From Dipetalonema caudispina (taxonomy: Eukaryota; Nematoda; Chromadorea; Rhabditida; Onchocercidae), in the NCBI GenBank assembly GCA_013365325.1, contig JABVXV010000017.1, forward strand, positions 124,001-188,000: a stretch of 64,000 nt of DNA. Direction: 5' to 3'. A program made the translations under genes and the position numbers. How positions within the stretch are numbered: position 1 is the stretch's first letter; each line of letters starts with the position of its first letter. Shown here in pieces: positions 13,067 to 24,985 of this stretch. The notes under the pieces are model-generated. The model saw only the letters and a list, made by a program, of their open reading frames with translations. It had not been told where the DNA came from and ran no database searches.

Positions 13067-16000
13067 GATTAGATGGTGACAGTTTTACATATGCATGTTT
13101 GAAAAGAGACCGTGCAAAGAAAGGTTGACCGATGATGTGACAGTCGCGTAAGATAATGATGACATTGGGAAGGAAGGATAGTAAGAAATGAAGAGAGAGA
13201 GTTTTGTGACTCTCGATATCACATTTGGGATGTTTTCTACGATCATCACTACGTCGCGAAACGATGGCGTCCTTGAACGTTTATACGGACCACCGGTCGC
13301 CATTGGTCTCTCTGTCCAGCAACCAGCTTTGCTGCCATTGCTGTCATTTAGTTATTGTTGCTATTGTGGTTATCTCTACAATTACAGATGTTATCACAAT
13401 AAAAATATTAGTAATAACAATAATTAGTAATAATTGAAATGGCACTTTTTCAACTACGTCTAATACTATCAATTTCCCGTTTTCCCACATCCGGATTCAG
13501 TTTTGTTCCTTCAGTAAACAAATCCGTGGTCCTAAGGATGAACCAAACTGATACACTGACACTATGTTTCATTTTAACGCAAACCCATAAATATGAAAAC
13601 TATCTGAATCTGGCGCTATACAATCATATGTGACCGTCATTAACGGTAAACTTCAGAATTTGCAGAAATTTAAGCATCATAATTGCAGATTATAAAATAA
13701 AAAATTGTAAAGTAAAAAAGATCAAAAATTTTGTTTCTTATGATTTTCCAATCGATGCATGCTGTGTTTGCTTTGAATTGACAGATATCGTCGAAAAATT
13801 TTTCTAACTTTCAAGAGTTCTCCAGCTTTGAGCGTTGACCTATGCTTTAGACATGAATGAAGGTCATTTTTGAAATATTGCATAAAACAGTTTATAATTT
13901 GAGCTGCCTAATGCTTTCCCTATTTTATTGAGATTTTGCAAAGGACTGACAAATATGTTTTCTTATTTTGATTTTTTAACAAATAAATGATTTCCTGCCA
14001 GACATTTGGAAAACATTTTTGAGAGCGTTATCAATCGAAGTGAATGTTCGAGAGATAAGGAATGGAAAAGAAGAAGATATAAACACAAAAGTAATTTTTT
14101 TACTTTACCTTACAATACTATTTCCATTAAACTCAATTGGTTTTTGTTAGACGAGATGTTATCCATTGTTTGAACGGATAAATATTTTGACAAGATGACT
14201 TCTTTCTCTCTCGCCCTCTCTCTCTTCGAAATATTGTCATTTCATTTTCTGCTATTGAAAATTGCAACAATGGCGGAATTAAATGTGTCCACTTCATTTT
14301 CATCTCGAATGTTCTGTAATCCTACTTCCCTGAAAATACTTGCATAATTTCCGTTAAACGTATAAGGGAATATATGTAAATATGTATCACAACATAAGAA
14401 ACATTACGTTTTCAGTCAGAATTCAATATTTGTAGGGCAAAATGAAAGAGTTTCTATGATTTCTTCTAAAATGCTTCCTTTTATACTATCTGTAATCAAA
14501 AAAATGTAATCATATTTGTTATTTAGCAAAATTTTCCACAAAGGCAACAATCAGTGAATATAATAATAAAACTGGGCAGATTATTAAACAGATGCGAAGA
14601 GAAGACATCAAATTGAACTAATTATATCTGCAAAAAAATGGAAATTATTTAAAGTTTCTTGTTTAATATTCTGAGCAAATTGAAATGAGTAGCACAAGAA
14701 GGAATGCAAGTGCCCCAGAAATAAAACCTGAAACTTTCCGTTGTATTTTTTCATTTGATTTGTACGGATCAAATCACACATCATTTTGTTGCCATTTTAT
14801 GTTTTGTACAATAAAGAAGAAAATGGACAGATTAAGTAAGCTTTTTTTTTTTTTTTTCAAAAATTTTGCGAAAATTCCGCGTTGATATCTATCTTTATGA
14901 GTTAGTGCTGCATTTGAACTCAGTTATTTGTATGTCAAAAAACATTTCATTCCCCTGCACCTATCGTTGGTTTTGAAAAATTTTACTGATTTCATTATTG
15001 CCTTCATGATTTACTAGAACAATTACAAAAGAAGAAAATGGACAGCATAATTCCCAAACTAAAGAGAATATGATTCATAAATTTTATATGATTTGGATTT
15101 AAACATGCAGAGTTTAAATGCACAAATTTTGAATTTAAAAATTAAAACTCGAGGAAATTTTGACAAAATTTCAAAATGATTCAAATGACTGAATTTTAGC
15201 ATCTCTTTCGTAATAGCTTCCTCTTTTCAGAGCAAATCAGTCGATTGTAGCTTTGCAGACATTATAAGAAAGTTTTTGGAATTTTGGATTTTAAAGATAT
15301 TTAGTAAATCGATGAGATCGTTCAAATTTAAGTTTTCAGAACTTTCATTTTGCAGTAAGCTCATTTAATGAATTCCCAGACCAGAAAAATCTTTTCACTT
15401 TGATTCAAGAAATAAACTTGACGGAAGAACAGACAAGGAGACACTGAAAAAGGGTGCAAAGGGCAAGTAAATGTCACTGCCATAACGTTTAAAAATCAGA
15501 TTGCATGAAAAATTTCGATACGAAAAAAAAACCTGCTTTTTTGCGAAAAATTCATCACTCCTAGGGAGCTGGTTTCATTCCTTATAAGCATCCTTATTGT
15601 GGGTTCATTTTTGCTAATGTTACACCAGTAACCCAATAAAGGTCACTGACATCTATCGTATACTATTACAGTTCCAAGGTATATAGTGTGAAGCTTATTC
15701 GTATGCTCAAAGCAAGCTATTTCTAAAACATAACAAGCGCTTCAGTAATTATGCGTAAATAATAAGTTTGTAAATATATCGGCTAAACTAACGGTTTTGT
15801 TAAAAAAAAGAATTTTTGAATTACCTCGAAAAGTAATTGCTAATGGTACCTCCAATGAAGATATCACAGATGTTGACTGTGTTTTGGCAGAAGAGCCAAT
15901 ACACAATCCATATTCGATTTGGTGTTATTGTCATCCCAAATACCACTATCGTTATTATCCTGTTATTACTACAATTAATTATGAACTGTATTTATTGTTT

Positions 16001-16905
16001 ATTGTTATAATTATTATAATATAGATAAAGTAGTTATAATTGTTATTGTCATTGTTGTCGTCATATGTTAACGAGATTACTTGTTTCCTTTAAAAATTCT
16101 TTTCCATGCCACTATCACGTAAAAAATATTTACAGGTACAATTAGACAAAAACACAATACTACGTCTATAACATATGTGCTAAGAGAAATAAGATGATGT
16201 ACAGTTAGCTAATACTAGTAAACTGATCAGAGACTTCTGCAGTATAAATTGTCAAAGCAAGATATTATCGACGTTATGACAATCTGGCATTGAATGGTAA
16301 AATTCCATACTTAATAGATTTCAGATTGAAGTAGGCGAAGTATCCAATAAACATTAAGTTAATCGTTGACTTATCTACTAAGGTCTGCAATACTTCTGTG
16401 GTAACTTCTTAAATTTGTGCCATTTTAATCTTTAAACAAAGAACAGTTTGATGGCAATTATCGCTGGTCCGCACCAGTCCACTGAATTTCGAATTTATTT
16501 TTTCTCTGAGCGACGATGGGCAAACTAGGAAACGTATTCTTCATTCAGAAATTTAATTACTTACATATTATTTAACCAAAGAAAGCAACAACGAAACATG
16601 TCATTGGTATCAATAACTATACTTTTTAAAATTATTTAAGAGCAGAGAAAAAATTCGAATGAGGGATCCACAGTTCACGTTTTTAACCCCAATTAAAAAA
16701 ATAATTGAACGAAATGATTATAATGAAGAGAGGTACTAATCGTGAAAAAAAGAATGCGGACAAAAAGAGCCGTTATAAATTTGTGATGTTGTTCAAAAAT
16801 ATAAAGCTATCATTGAATGAAGCAAACAACAAACGGTCTTTTGTGAGTTAAAAGTTCACAGTTTCAATTACGATGTCATTATCAGTAACGTCTTTCAATT
16901 TTATG

Positions 16906-17053
16906 CCACAGCTGATCATATGATTATGAGTAATACCTATAAGCGCTTGCTAAGAATGAAAATACCGATATCGATAAAAAGAATATCACTTTAATGACTA
17001 ATTGTATCGGTATTTCATTCTCATTTTTGTCATTACCAACAGTTATGGCATCA
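16906..17053. repeat. Imperfect inverted repeat, possible foldback element
   Basis: A left block at 16954-16970 (GAATGAAAATACCGATA) is repeated in inverted form at 17005-17020 (TATCGGTATTTCATTC). Weaker matching extends outward, with an ATGCCA-type motif near 16902 and its complement near 17048. A third partial copy of the core lies at 17171-17186 in direct orientation. No transposase or clear target-site duplication is seen. Confidence 0.6.
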
Positions 17054-18258
17054 GTGAACAGCGGAAATCAGAAATACCAAGCACTGAAAACATCACAGGA
17101 AATCTTCTAACCAACTACATAATTATTAAATCATCTGTAAAAATGGTGACCGTATCATTTGTGTACATATGAAAATACCGATATCGTGATTTTACGTAAT
17201 TTTATATATAGTGATTTTACGTTCTCATGTCTGAGATCTGTTAACTGAAACGAAAACAATTTTGGATGCTATGAAAATTACAACAATGCAGTAGTGAGAA
17301 AGAAAACAGCATGAAATATTTAAGAAGATCAAAGCAGATTATTGAAAATATTATGAAGATAAAGAGGGAAGTTGATGGATACAAATCCATGCTCTTCATA
17401 TCATACAAGTAATGTGGATAAACTGTAATGGGATTGAAAGATGAAAGAGTTAAAACAGAGAATGAATTGTAGATGGTTTATTGAGATGGCTGAAAGAAAG
17501 AAGAAATTCAAGAAAACAATAGAATGCTACTGGCAATACCTGAGAAACACCAAATGTTCAATATAACTACTTTGGCTAGATGTATAACAAAATAAAACAA
17601 AGAAAGGAATAAATTCGGAAGCTTAAGATTGAGACTGTGTACAGATTGATCACTGGAGAGTACTGAAAATAGATAGATAACAATAGAGGATGATTGCACT
17701 GTAAATAATAGCAATGGTTCATTACCTTATTATCTAATATAGTAATTCGGATCATTTAAAAATATCGGGTATATCAAAGTGCAGCAATAATATACTGGAA
17801 ATTTGCTGATAGCAATAAACCAAGAACGAAGTGAAAAAAGATAAGCAAGAAAAGGGTAGGGAAAGTAATGAGATAAAGTTATGAAAAACTTTGAAAATGA
17901 AATTGTAGATATTGCTAGGATCAGAGTGTAGATAATTAGTTTTGGTGAAATAGCCACAGAGTGAGATAGTGTTACATAAAAAACGGTCACAAAATTTTAG
18001 GATATCAGAATTGAGATTCGCTATTATAATCAAAAAGAAGAGTAATCACTTGAAGATTGAAGTAATATCGAAAAAGTATAGAGGAATATTTGGTGACGAC
18101 TAGAAAATTCAGGAAAGATAGAATAGATAGTGGTCATTCGGATGATCACAAGAGATAGAATAGGAAAATAACCATCATCAGAAAAAGGAGCTAGAAGTAA
18201 CTGTGAGTTTTTGTTTACTTTCATTACTTCATAACTTTTTGTACAAGACTATGTGATC

Positions 18259-18473
18259 TATCCAGAGTCACCAATTAACGGGTCAAATAACCCGATTGGT
18301 TTTAATCTAATAGAGTGCTCGTCCAAAAGTCGGAGCTTTGGTGCATGTATTAGCTCTAGAATTGCCACAATTATCCACGTTCGCGGTTTCACCATTATAG
18401 GTTTATTTGAACTTAGACATGCATGGCTTAGCTTCTGAGACAAGCATATAACCACCGACAGAATCAATCAAGG
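18259..18473 (-). pseudogene. Decayed fragment of nuclear 18S rRNA (5' end)
   Basis: Read on the minus strand, this begins with a diverged version of the conserved 18S 5' end. It runs through GCCATGCATGTCTAAGTTC, ATTCTAGAGCTAATACATGC and TTAATTGGTGACTCTGGATA, then loses similarity. Only about the first 215 bases are represented. The stretch that normally separates CGCGAACG from TGGATAA (roughly 40-50 bases in other eukaryotes, near 18378 here) is absent, and the first 30 bases carry several substitutions. It is therefore an isolated, deleted copy rather than part of an rDNA array. The open frames overlapping it on both strands are shadows. Confidence 0.93.
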
Positions 18474-19115
18474 AAATGTGTGAAAAAAAAAACAAAAATT
18501 CAAATGTTATATTAAGTAAAAGAAGAGAAAAAAGATTTTTTTTTTCACGTCATTTTAATTCATTATATCATTGTGTTATTTATTCGTTCATTCTAATGAA
18601 ACTTTAGTTTAGATTCTGAAAGAGTATTTCAACTCCTCGTAATGCCAACGGTATCATCAAACTCTCTTATACAAAGCACGTCCTGAGATCAGAATTTTCA
18701 TTGAGATATCCCAGTGTAGCACCGAATATGTCATCGTTATATACTGAGATGTATTCCGAGTTCAGCACTTTTCCGTCTCTAGGTGGCTATCTCAGTTCTA
18801 TGCTTTTCGTTGGACTGTAGTCACTCACCTGTAGCTCGTCGGACAGTCCATTTATGGTAGGATTTAACTTTTTGTTTTCCATTAACATTTCATTCGAAAT
18901 GACTAGTCATTTTGGTTTGAGGTTTTAGTTCAAATTTATTCAAAAGTCCGGGTCTCAATTTCGTCACCCAAAGTTAGAATTGAAATATCAGTTGTATCAG
19001 AAGCTGAAGCATTTACTAGGGTAGAACATCATGTGTTTCATTAATCAGTTAATATTAAGAATTCAAGGTTAACAGTTACTATTTGTATTGAATAACCTAA
19101 GAGTGTGTAATTGAG
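18474..19115. other. Intergenic region upstream of the WAC-like gene
   Basis: AT-rich sequence between the 18S fragment and the WW-domain exon. It probably holds the promoter and first exon(s) of the WAC-like gene, but I could not identify a start codon in phase with the WW exon. Confidence 0.4.
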
Positions 19116-20890
19116 GATCGACAATCGACGACGTCATCGAACGCACGGCTGAAAGAGTTTGGTCCGTGGACAGAGCAGTATAGTTCAGCTGGGAAACGCT
19201 ACTTCTATAATCGGGAAACTGAGGTGTCACAGTGGGAGAAACCTCCTGAATGGCGAGAATATGAAAAGTTTCTATCTGAAAATGCCGCAAATCAAAGTCC
19301 AATCTCATCTGCTTGTGAGTCTTTTGTTCTTCATTTGACTAGTTTTAATTCTGTAATAACTATGGCTAGAAATTATCGAAGTAAAAAAGTGTGCTTCCAA
19401 CCGATCAGAATGTCGTGTTTTGTACAGCGATTGAGAAAAGATCCTTACTCTCATCGTAGATCTTATTGATTAAAATTACCAAGAATTAGATTTCTACGAT
19501 GTATACCTCCAAATAAATATTATATTGCTGTTGTATCTGAAAGAGATGTTTTTTCATCTGAAGTAATGACTACTTACCTTTAACATTAGGGTCGATAAAA
19601 TATCTGGTTTGTAGTCTCTTGCTGTCTTATCTATCAACATTTAAAGGAAGGTTACTTTCGTATTCAGTAATCTTTGTTGCTATGGTTCTAGCTCTATAAT
19701 CGCTTTTCTAAAATTTGCTTACGTTTAATCAACAGTGGTGTTGATTTTAGCTGTAACTACCTAAATCGCAGTAAACAGTGTTGTGTAATTGATAACTTTT
19801 ATATTTCCGTTCCAGCTTAAATTATTAATTTTCTCCTTTTTGTCTTTAACTGCTCAATACTTCATTCTCGAGAGGTAAGACATGCCGAAAAACATCGTCA
19901 TAGTTTGATCAAGGGAGCTAGAATAGGCAGATCTAGACTAGCTCTACTGAACTTATTTCCCACTTTAAGATTTGGAATGATTAAGCTTTTGAACAGTCCA
20001 TTTTAAAGAGCTACAAAACATTGAACACAGTGCAGCTATCCATAGCCTTTTACAACCCATGTTGATTTAACAAAAATTACAAACTAATTAATATATATTT
20101 TTAACAGAAAATATGACTTCAGCTGGAGCTCGTGTTCCTTCAAGCAGTAATGCTGCAGGAATATATATGGTTAATTCAACAGATTCTGCTACATCTGGTA
20201 ATAATGGTGATGTGAAGAATAAAATCAAAACGCATGATGCAACTCCACCAGTCCTGAGAGCCAAACGTCCAAAAATTGAAATGAAAGAAGAGGATGCAAT
20301 TGGCCCTGTGGTTTTCTCTGAAGAGCAGCATCGGCGATTTCTAAGGTTTTTTCCAAAATGTATCTTGGAGTGGACTGTTCCCATTTTGTATATTGACAGT
20401 TTTGTTAGTGAAACTGTTAACCGTTGGATCCAATGAGTATAGTAATATGCCATAAGACAATTCTTAATCGTAGTAATAAGCATATGTATAAAAATGAAAA
20501 CATTAGGCACCTTATATGCACAGAAGTCTCTTTGAATTTTAATGTTTTCATACGTCAGCTTCAGCTGTATAGATCAAAACCATATCAGATAATTTTACAT
20601 TTGATTTGTTTTGTTAAAATTGCAGAGCAGATGCACAAACATCCACTCGTCGATGGCCAACAGAAGACTGGGAACAAAGTGCAATGAAAGCTGATGCAGC
20701 TGCACACAGTCTTACCTTGCAAATCATTTATGTATCTTGCGATTTAAAAAGTGCTGGATCGCTTGTCAAAACTGCTGAAATGCGTTCTTCGTTATTAGCA
20801 CAAAAATTGCAATTTATCGCAGATCATCAAAGACAACTAGAAGCAAGTTTTGCGCTCCCTTCACTTCCTTCTTTGAATAGTTATCAGTGA
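19116..20890 (+). CDS. WAC: WAC-like WW-domain adaptor protein, partial or unresolved model
   Basis: Exon A (19116-19314) encodes a WW domain, WTEQYSSAGKRYFYNRETEV then SQWEKPPEW, with both signature tryptophans and the aromatic block. This is the WAC pattern; WAC is a nuclear adaptor linked to histone H2B ubiquitination and transcription. Exon B (20108-20345) is Ser/Thr/Ala-rich with a KRPK-type basic patch. Exons C (from 20400) and D (20626-20890) encode a helical C-terminus (SFVSETVNRW; AEMRSSLLAQKLQFIADHQR) matching the WAC C-terminal coiled coil. Three things are unresolved. The first exon is not found. Joining A directly to B creates a TAA. Exon C reaches an in-frame TGA (20434-20436) just before the apparent donor, while D needs phase 2. 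The ATG at 20113 lies five bases behind a good acceptor and could start a separate or shorter transcript. Confidence 0.72.
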
Positions 20891-21311
20891 TTTGCATATT
20901 TCGGATATATGTCCAGAGAGTTGGGTATATCAGTGATAGCAGCTTGATGTTAGTTGGGTATATCAGTGATAAAGTATGTATAAGTTTTTTGAATTTCTAT
21001 TACAGCACTGCTTAATAGGTAAATATTTGCCATTGTTTTGCATTTCCTATATGTTATTTTATGCAAGTATGGAGAGAAACCATTGAAACGTGAATGGTAA
21101 CAATAGTAGTATAGGAGTCAGGTTATATCGGTGATTTATGTATATATTTGTTTCTCAGTAGTTCATAACCCTCTTTGATAAATCTAACTTATAAATTATT
21201 TAATTCTTAGCGAGCACCTGCAAACAAAAGGAAAAAAAAGCTAAAAAAATGCATTGCGCCGCAACATAAAACAATAACTTCCAACGTGAAAAAAATTATT
21301 AAAAATAAAAT
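20891..21311. other. Convergent 3' intergenic region
   Basis: About 420 bases between the stop codon of the WAC-like gene (plus) and the stop codon of MIX23 (minus). It holds the direct repeat above and presumably both 3' UTRs. No gene is seen. Confidence 0.6.
20920..20971 (+). repeat. Short direct repeat downstream of the WAC-like gene
   Basis: The 19-base unit GTTGGGTATATCAGTGATA occurs at 20920-20938 and 20953-20971. A weaker relative (GTTATATCGGTGAT) lies near 21122, and the coding end itself (GTTATCAGTGA) resembles the unit. Confidence 0.85.
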
Positions 21312-22469
21312 TCATAGAAAGGTCCTACAACGGTCGTGCACAGCTTTTTCGCTCCGCTCATTAACAACGCTTTCTACATCCATTTCTGATCGGATTACTC
21401 GCAGCTATAAAAATTGAGCTTAACAAGCATAGTGTCAAAGTGTGCCACACTGGAACAAAATCGGTAATGATGTTTATGTAAGCTTTAGTGAAACGGAATT
21501 GATGAACAGAGAAAACTAACGGTATTTTGAGCATTGCGAATATCTCCCATTGAGGATTTTTCTTTTCGCAGACGAGCAATGTTCTCTTGATTTTCATCAA
21601 TACAATGTTGTATCAAATTCATCCTTTCAACTCTCGTAGTTAACAACTGGAAATGGTACCTTACATATCTTTGTTAATCAATTAATGGAACCTTCATCAA
21701 AAAAATACTCTAAGATGACGTGATAAATATTCTGCTTGAACATCAAGTATTCAAGAAACAAAGAAAGACTATCAACAGGCAGCTGGGATTTTTTTTTTTT
21801 GGATAAAGCGGCAGATTTAGGATTTCGTCTTCCGAAAATATGTGGTCTGAAAATGAATTATGTCTATTACCTTCTTATAAATAGAACGACATTTCTCGCC
21901 CTTGTCCATATTGACAGAAAATGATTTGCTAGGCAATGCAGTGTTAAGTTCAAACAATATTTTGTCATCGATCTGTCGTAATTTATTCAACATGTCCTGG
22001 AAATAAACGATTTTCTGTTGAGGAATACGTGTAAGTTAGAAACCAAACTTATATAGAATCAAGAAGTTCAAGAAAAAATTGCGGACTCCACTACATCTTA
22101 CATCTCTTTTTCTATGTATTAAGAATATCAACTTTATTTTTCAAAGTCGGCGATTTCTTGCAATGTTTCGCATAACAACTCTACTATTGCAGCACTGGTT
22201 AACCCCAATATAGGTGTAATTCCTGACTCATCCTCAATCAGTCTCAATTATTACTAGGCGCCTAATCTTATTCTCTTACAGCCTACTTCTTGATCATGCT
22301 GCTGCACCAATCTCATTTATTACTCTATCATTCAAACCGTCGAGAGTATTTACTTTGCACATGCTTTTTTTATCGACATACTGAAAAACGAGTGAATTAC
22401 TTAAAATTTGATAAGAAAACCTACCTGAAATGCTAACAAATCAAGGCAATCGACCCGTTTTTCATCCAT
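21312..22469 (-). CDS. MIX23: MIX23 (CCDC58) mitochondrial intermembrane-space protein
   Basis: Four in-phase exons: 22425-22469, 21871-21996, 21521-21646, 21312-21404. They give a 129-residue protein, close to the roughly 144 residues of the human protein. Conserved stretches are IDDKILFELNTALPSKSF, the helical middle (RLRKEKSSM) and the C-terminus LRVIRSEMDVESVVNERSEK followed by HDRC. Family members are small soluble intermembrane-space proteins imported through the Mia40 route; the paired cysteines here (C9, C52, C77, C124 by my count) fit that loosely. The start ATG follows a good acceptor (AG at 22477-22478) by eight bases, so it is probably trans-spliced. It lies about 630 bases downstream of MIC10 on the same strand. 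Confidence 0.93.
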
Positions 22470-23098
22470 GAAAGCACTGGTAACTAGGATTCCAAAAGCA
22501 AACCTAAGAACCAGTTAATGTAATAGTAAAGAACCATCATTACAAATTGATGCCCGTAAAGCTCCGTATTTAAAAGCATTGTTCAAAAAAGTCATTTGTT
22601 CAGAGTTACCCAATTAAATTACCACCAATTATGAAATTTCTCTGGAAACAGATGAAAACTTAAGCGGCTGAATAAATGGTTATCTATAACTTCTGTATTC
22701 ATTGAGAATTCTACAAAATACAAACACAACTTTTAAGAAAAAGCATTGTCGGTGTCAGTGAAAAAACACTTCAGTCTCATTGAGAGATCTCTTGGACCAA
22801 ATCTTTAAAGAGTTTATTGACAATTACATCCTAGCATACCAAAAACAATGTAAATCATTAACCGGATTGCTAAAGTATGTAACTAAAAATTCTCAACTTA
22901 AGAAGTAACTAATACAAATCAATATGCGACAGGAAATGTGCAAATAATAATGAGCCGTTTTTAAATCCAGACCCTCTCTCCAAGACTAAACTTAATATTT
23001 CAATGATCTTTTCAAAAATTTATACCAATATAAACTCTCAATTCGGTAATCACAGCAAATGACATTAGTAAAAACCAAAAAAATTTCGGAAACAATAG
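22470..23098. other. Spacer between MIC10 and MIX23
   Basis: About 630 AT-rich bases between two minus-strand mitochondrial genes, without any coding sequence seen. It ends at the candidate spliced-leader acceptor of MIX23. Confidence 0.6.
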
Positions 23099-23383
23099 TT
23101 ACTGAGGCTGAATTTCGGCCTTTCCAGATTCTTCGATCATTTTAAGACTCGATTTCTGCTCCAAATCTTGTTCAGAATGTATGAATGACTTTCTCATATC
23201 GTGACGGCAATTAGCAATACCCATACCGACGCCCATGCCTATGCCTAACCAAAGTGGAAACTGTCTTTTAAATATTGCTGCAGCTATTAAACCAACAGTT
23301 CCAGCACTTACGGTCTTCAGTGCTGTATCTGCAAGACATCGATCGAAAGTTTCGTTAAGCTCATCTTCCGACTTCTTCACCAT
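23099..23383 (-). CDS. MICOS10: MIC10 subunit of the MICOS complex
   Basis: Intronless 94-residue protein of the mitochondrial inner membrane. MIC10 oligomerises to bend the membrane at crista junctions. The family signature DRCLAD is at 15-20. The first membrane segment (about 24-42) is followed by basic KR. The second carries the glycine ladder GIGMGVGMG used for helix packing and ends in NCRHD, as in other MIC10 proteins. A charged C-terminal tail of about 25 residues is longer than in vertebrates. The start ATG is 13 bases behind an acceptor (AG at 23397-23398), a likely trans-splice site. Confidence 0.95.
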   Translation of the reverse strand: MVKKSEDELNETFDRCLADTALKTVSAGTVGLIAAAIFKRQFPLWLGIGMGVGMGIANCRHDMRKSFIHSEQDLEQKSSLKMIEESGKAEIQPQ

Positions 23384-24985
23384 TTAATATATATCTCTGC
23401 AATATATCGGTTAAAATAATCGGAATCATCAGAATTATAGCAATATCTTATGCAGTCAGGCAATGAAACCTAAATTTTACAACACTATCGACCAGTGCAT
23501 TATCTATTTCGGTTTCTTGGTAATAAATGGGACTTCCTCAGGTATTCAACATGATCTAATTATTTTTAACTATTTATTCAAATATGCATAAACAAATAAA
23601 TAAGTCTCGCCATCATTCTAGACTTCCATATCCTTGAAAATCATTTTACTTCTCATAATTTTGTAACATTGTTAAAATAATAGACTCATATATCACAACT
23701 TCTTGTTACAATGTTTAGAGAGAAATGCATTCTTTATAGATTACGCGTAAGCTATTTCTCTTACTTTACTTAGGATAAACAGTAATTGTAATTGCCTTAA
23801 AAAAAATTTCTTGGAATATTTAAGACATTTCAGGTAATGATCAGCATGGAACTAACCGGATAAAACAAAAGAGGGCACACTGCCTTTTCTGTAACCGTTG
23901 CACGACAACTAAAATTAATTGAGAGTTTAATTTAGGATGAACGTGAAAGTGATACAAAGAAGTACGTTTGAAGAAAAGGAGAGAAATGAAAATGAATGAA
24001 AAAGCTTCATTGCTCTCATTCATAGCTACTTCGAGAATCTCAGAATCTGATTTTTTCTACGATTCTCTGACAAAAGAAAATAAATACTCAGTTCTATTCA
24101 CAAATGTTTTAGTCCTATGTTTCGAAATTTAATTCAAACTCATCACATCTCCCCACCCACCACTCAACCAGTCATTCATTGACAGATCGGCAAAGAGCTA
24201 GCCGCGAAATACCGGGAGGAGATGAGTTTATCATGGGGCAATGAAGACATTATTGGGATATGTTGCGCTGTCTGGTAGTAGTTAATGTCTGGAATGGTAT
24301 TAACCTATTCATTGTTTAAGTTAGAGTTGAAGTAAGATGTTATAGAATCTCCCCAGTTTTCCGTAAATGATCAATCAGTATTCGATTTTCATATTCACCG
24401 TTGCAATTTAAGCGGCACTGATCTGGAATACCACAGTAGTGAGGAATTATTGTAATTTGATTAAGCAAATAGTTTGTGGCATGTTCTGCATGTATACGTG
24501 TGTGTGTGTGTATGTTTATAGATCTATTTATTATATATATTATACATTTTTGTTCTCTCTGATTTTTTGAAAAGATTTAAGACTTTTTGGATTTACATTA
24601 CAAACAAATATTTCGCAGTTCTCATTTTCAACTAAGTTGCAAACATAGTTGAATTTGACATTGCTTATTTTCCTGCTGTTTTAAAGCTATGCATATAAGC
24701 ATGACATACCTGACTCATTGTTATGCTTAGACCGCTTTTAATTTTGTTACCTATGATGCTTCCATCCTATGCCTTTTTTTCCAATTCTCCTTCAAAATTT
24801 CAATTAATCGAAAGAAAATTCCACGATTTTGATAATTGAAACAGGATGTATGTTTCTAAACATCTGTAGTGAGTAGTGGCATTTAGCTATAAGTTATTTT
24901 CATGTCAGTTATTACGTGCGGATGAATCCATGATTTATACTACAGAGTGATGTTCGAACGTTTTAATTAAGGTGGACATCGAGAG
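23384..24985. other. Divergent intergenic region between MIC10 and the phosphatase gene
   Basis: About 1.6 kb between two divergently transcribed genes, so it should hold both promoters. It contains a short GT repeat (about 24499-24513) and otherwise unremarkable AT-rich sequence. No gene is seen. Confidence 0.6.

Larger units (their letters stand above)
12579..18258. other. Gene-free stretch upstream of ESRP
   Basis: About 5.7 kb with no coding sequence I can support. The first 700 bases are less AT-rich than the rest and contain overlapping open frames on both strands (for example 12670-13032 minus), none with a recognisable domain. This is a plausible place for ESRP promoter and 5' leader exons. 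The remainder is AT-rich with simple repeats and one inverted repeat (16906-17053). A frame at 15797-16024 plus has unremarkable composition and no known motif. Confidence 0.5.

Noticed and set aside
18253..18467. Open frames on both strands over the rRNA piece
   Set aside because: The sequence is 18S rRNA; these frames are by-products of a non-coding gene.
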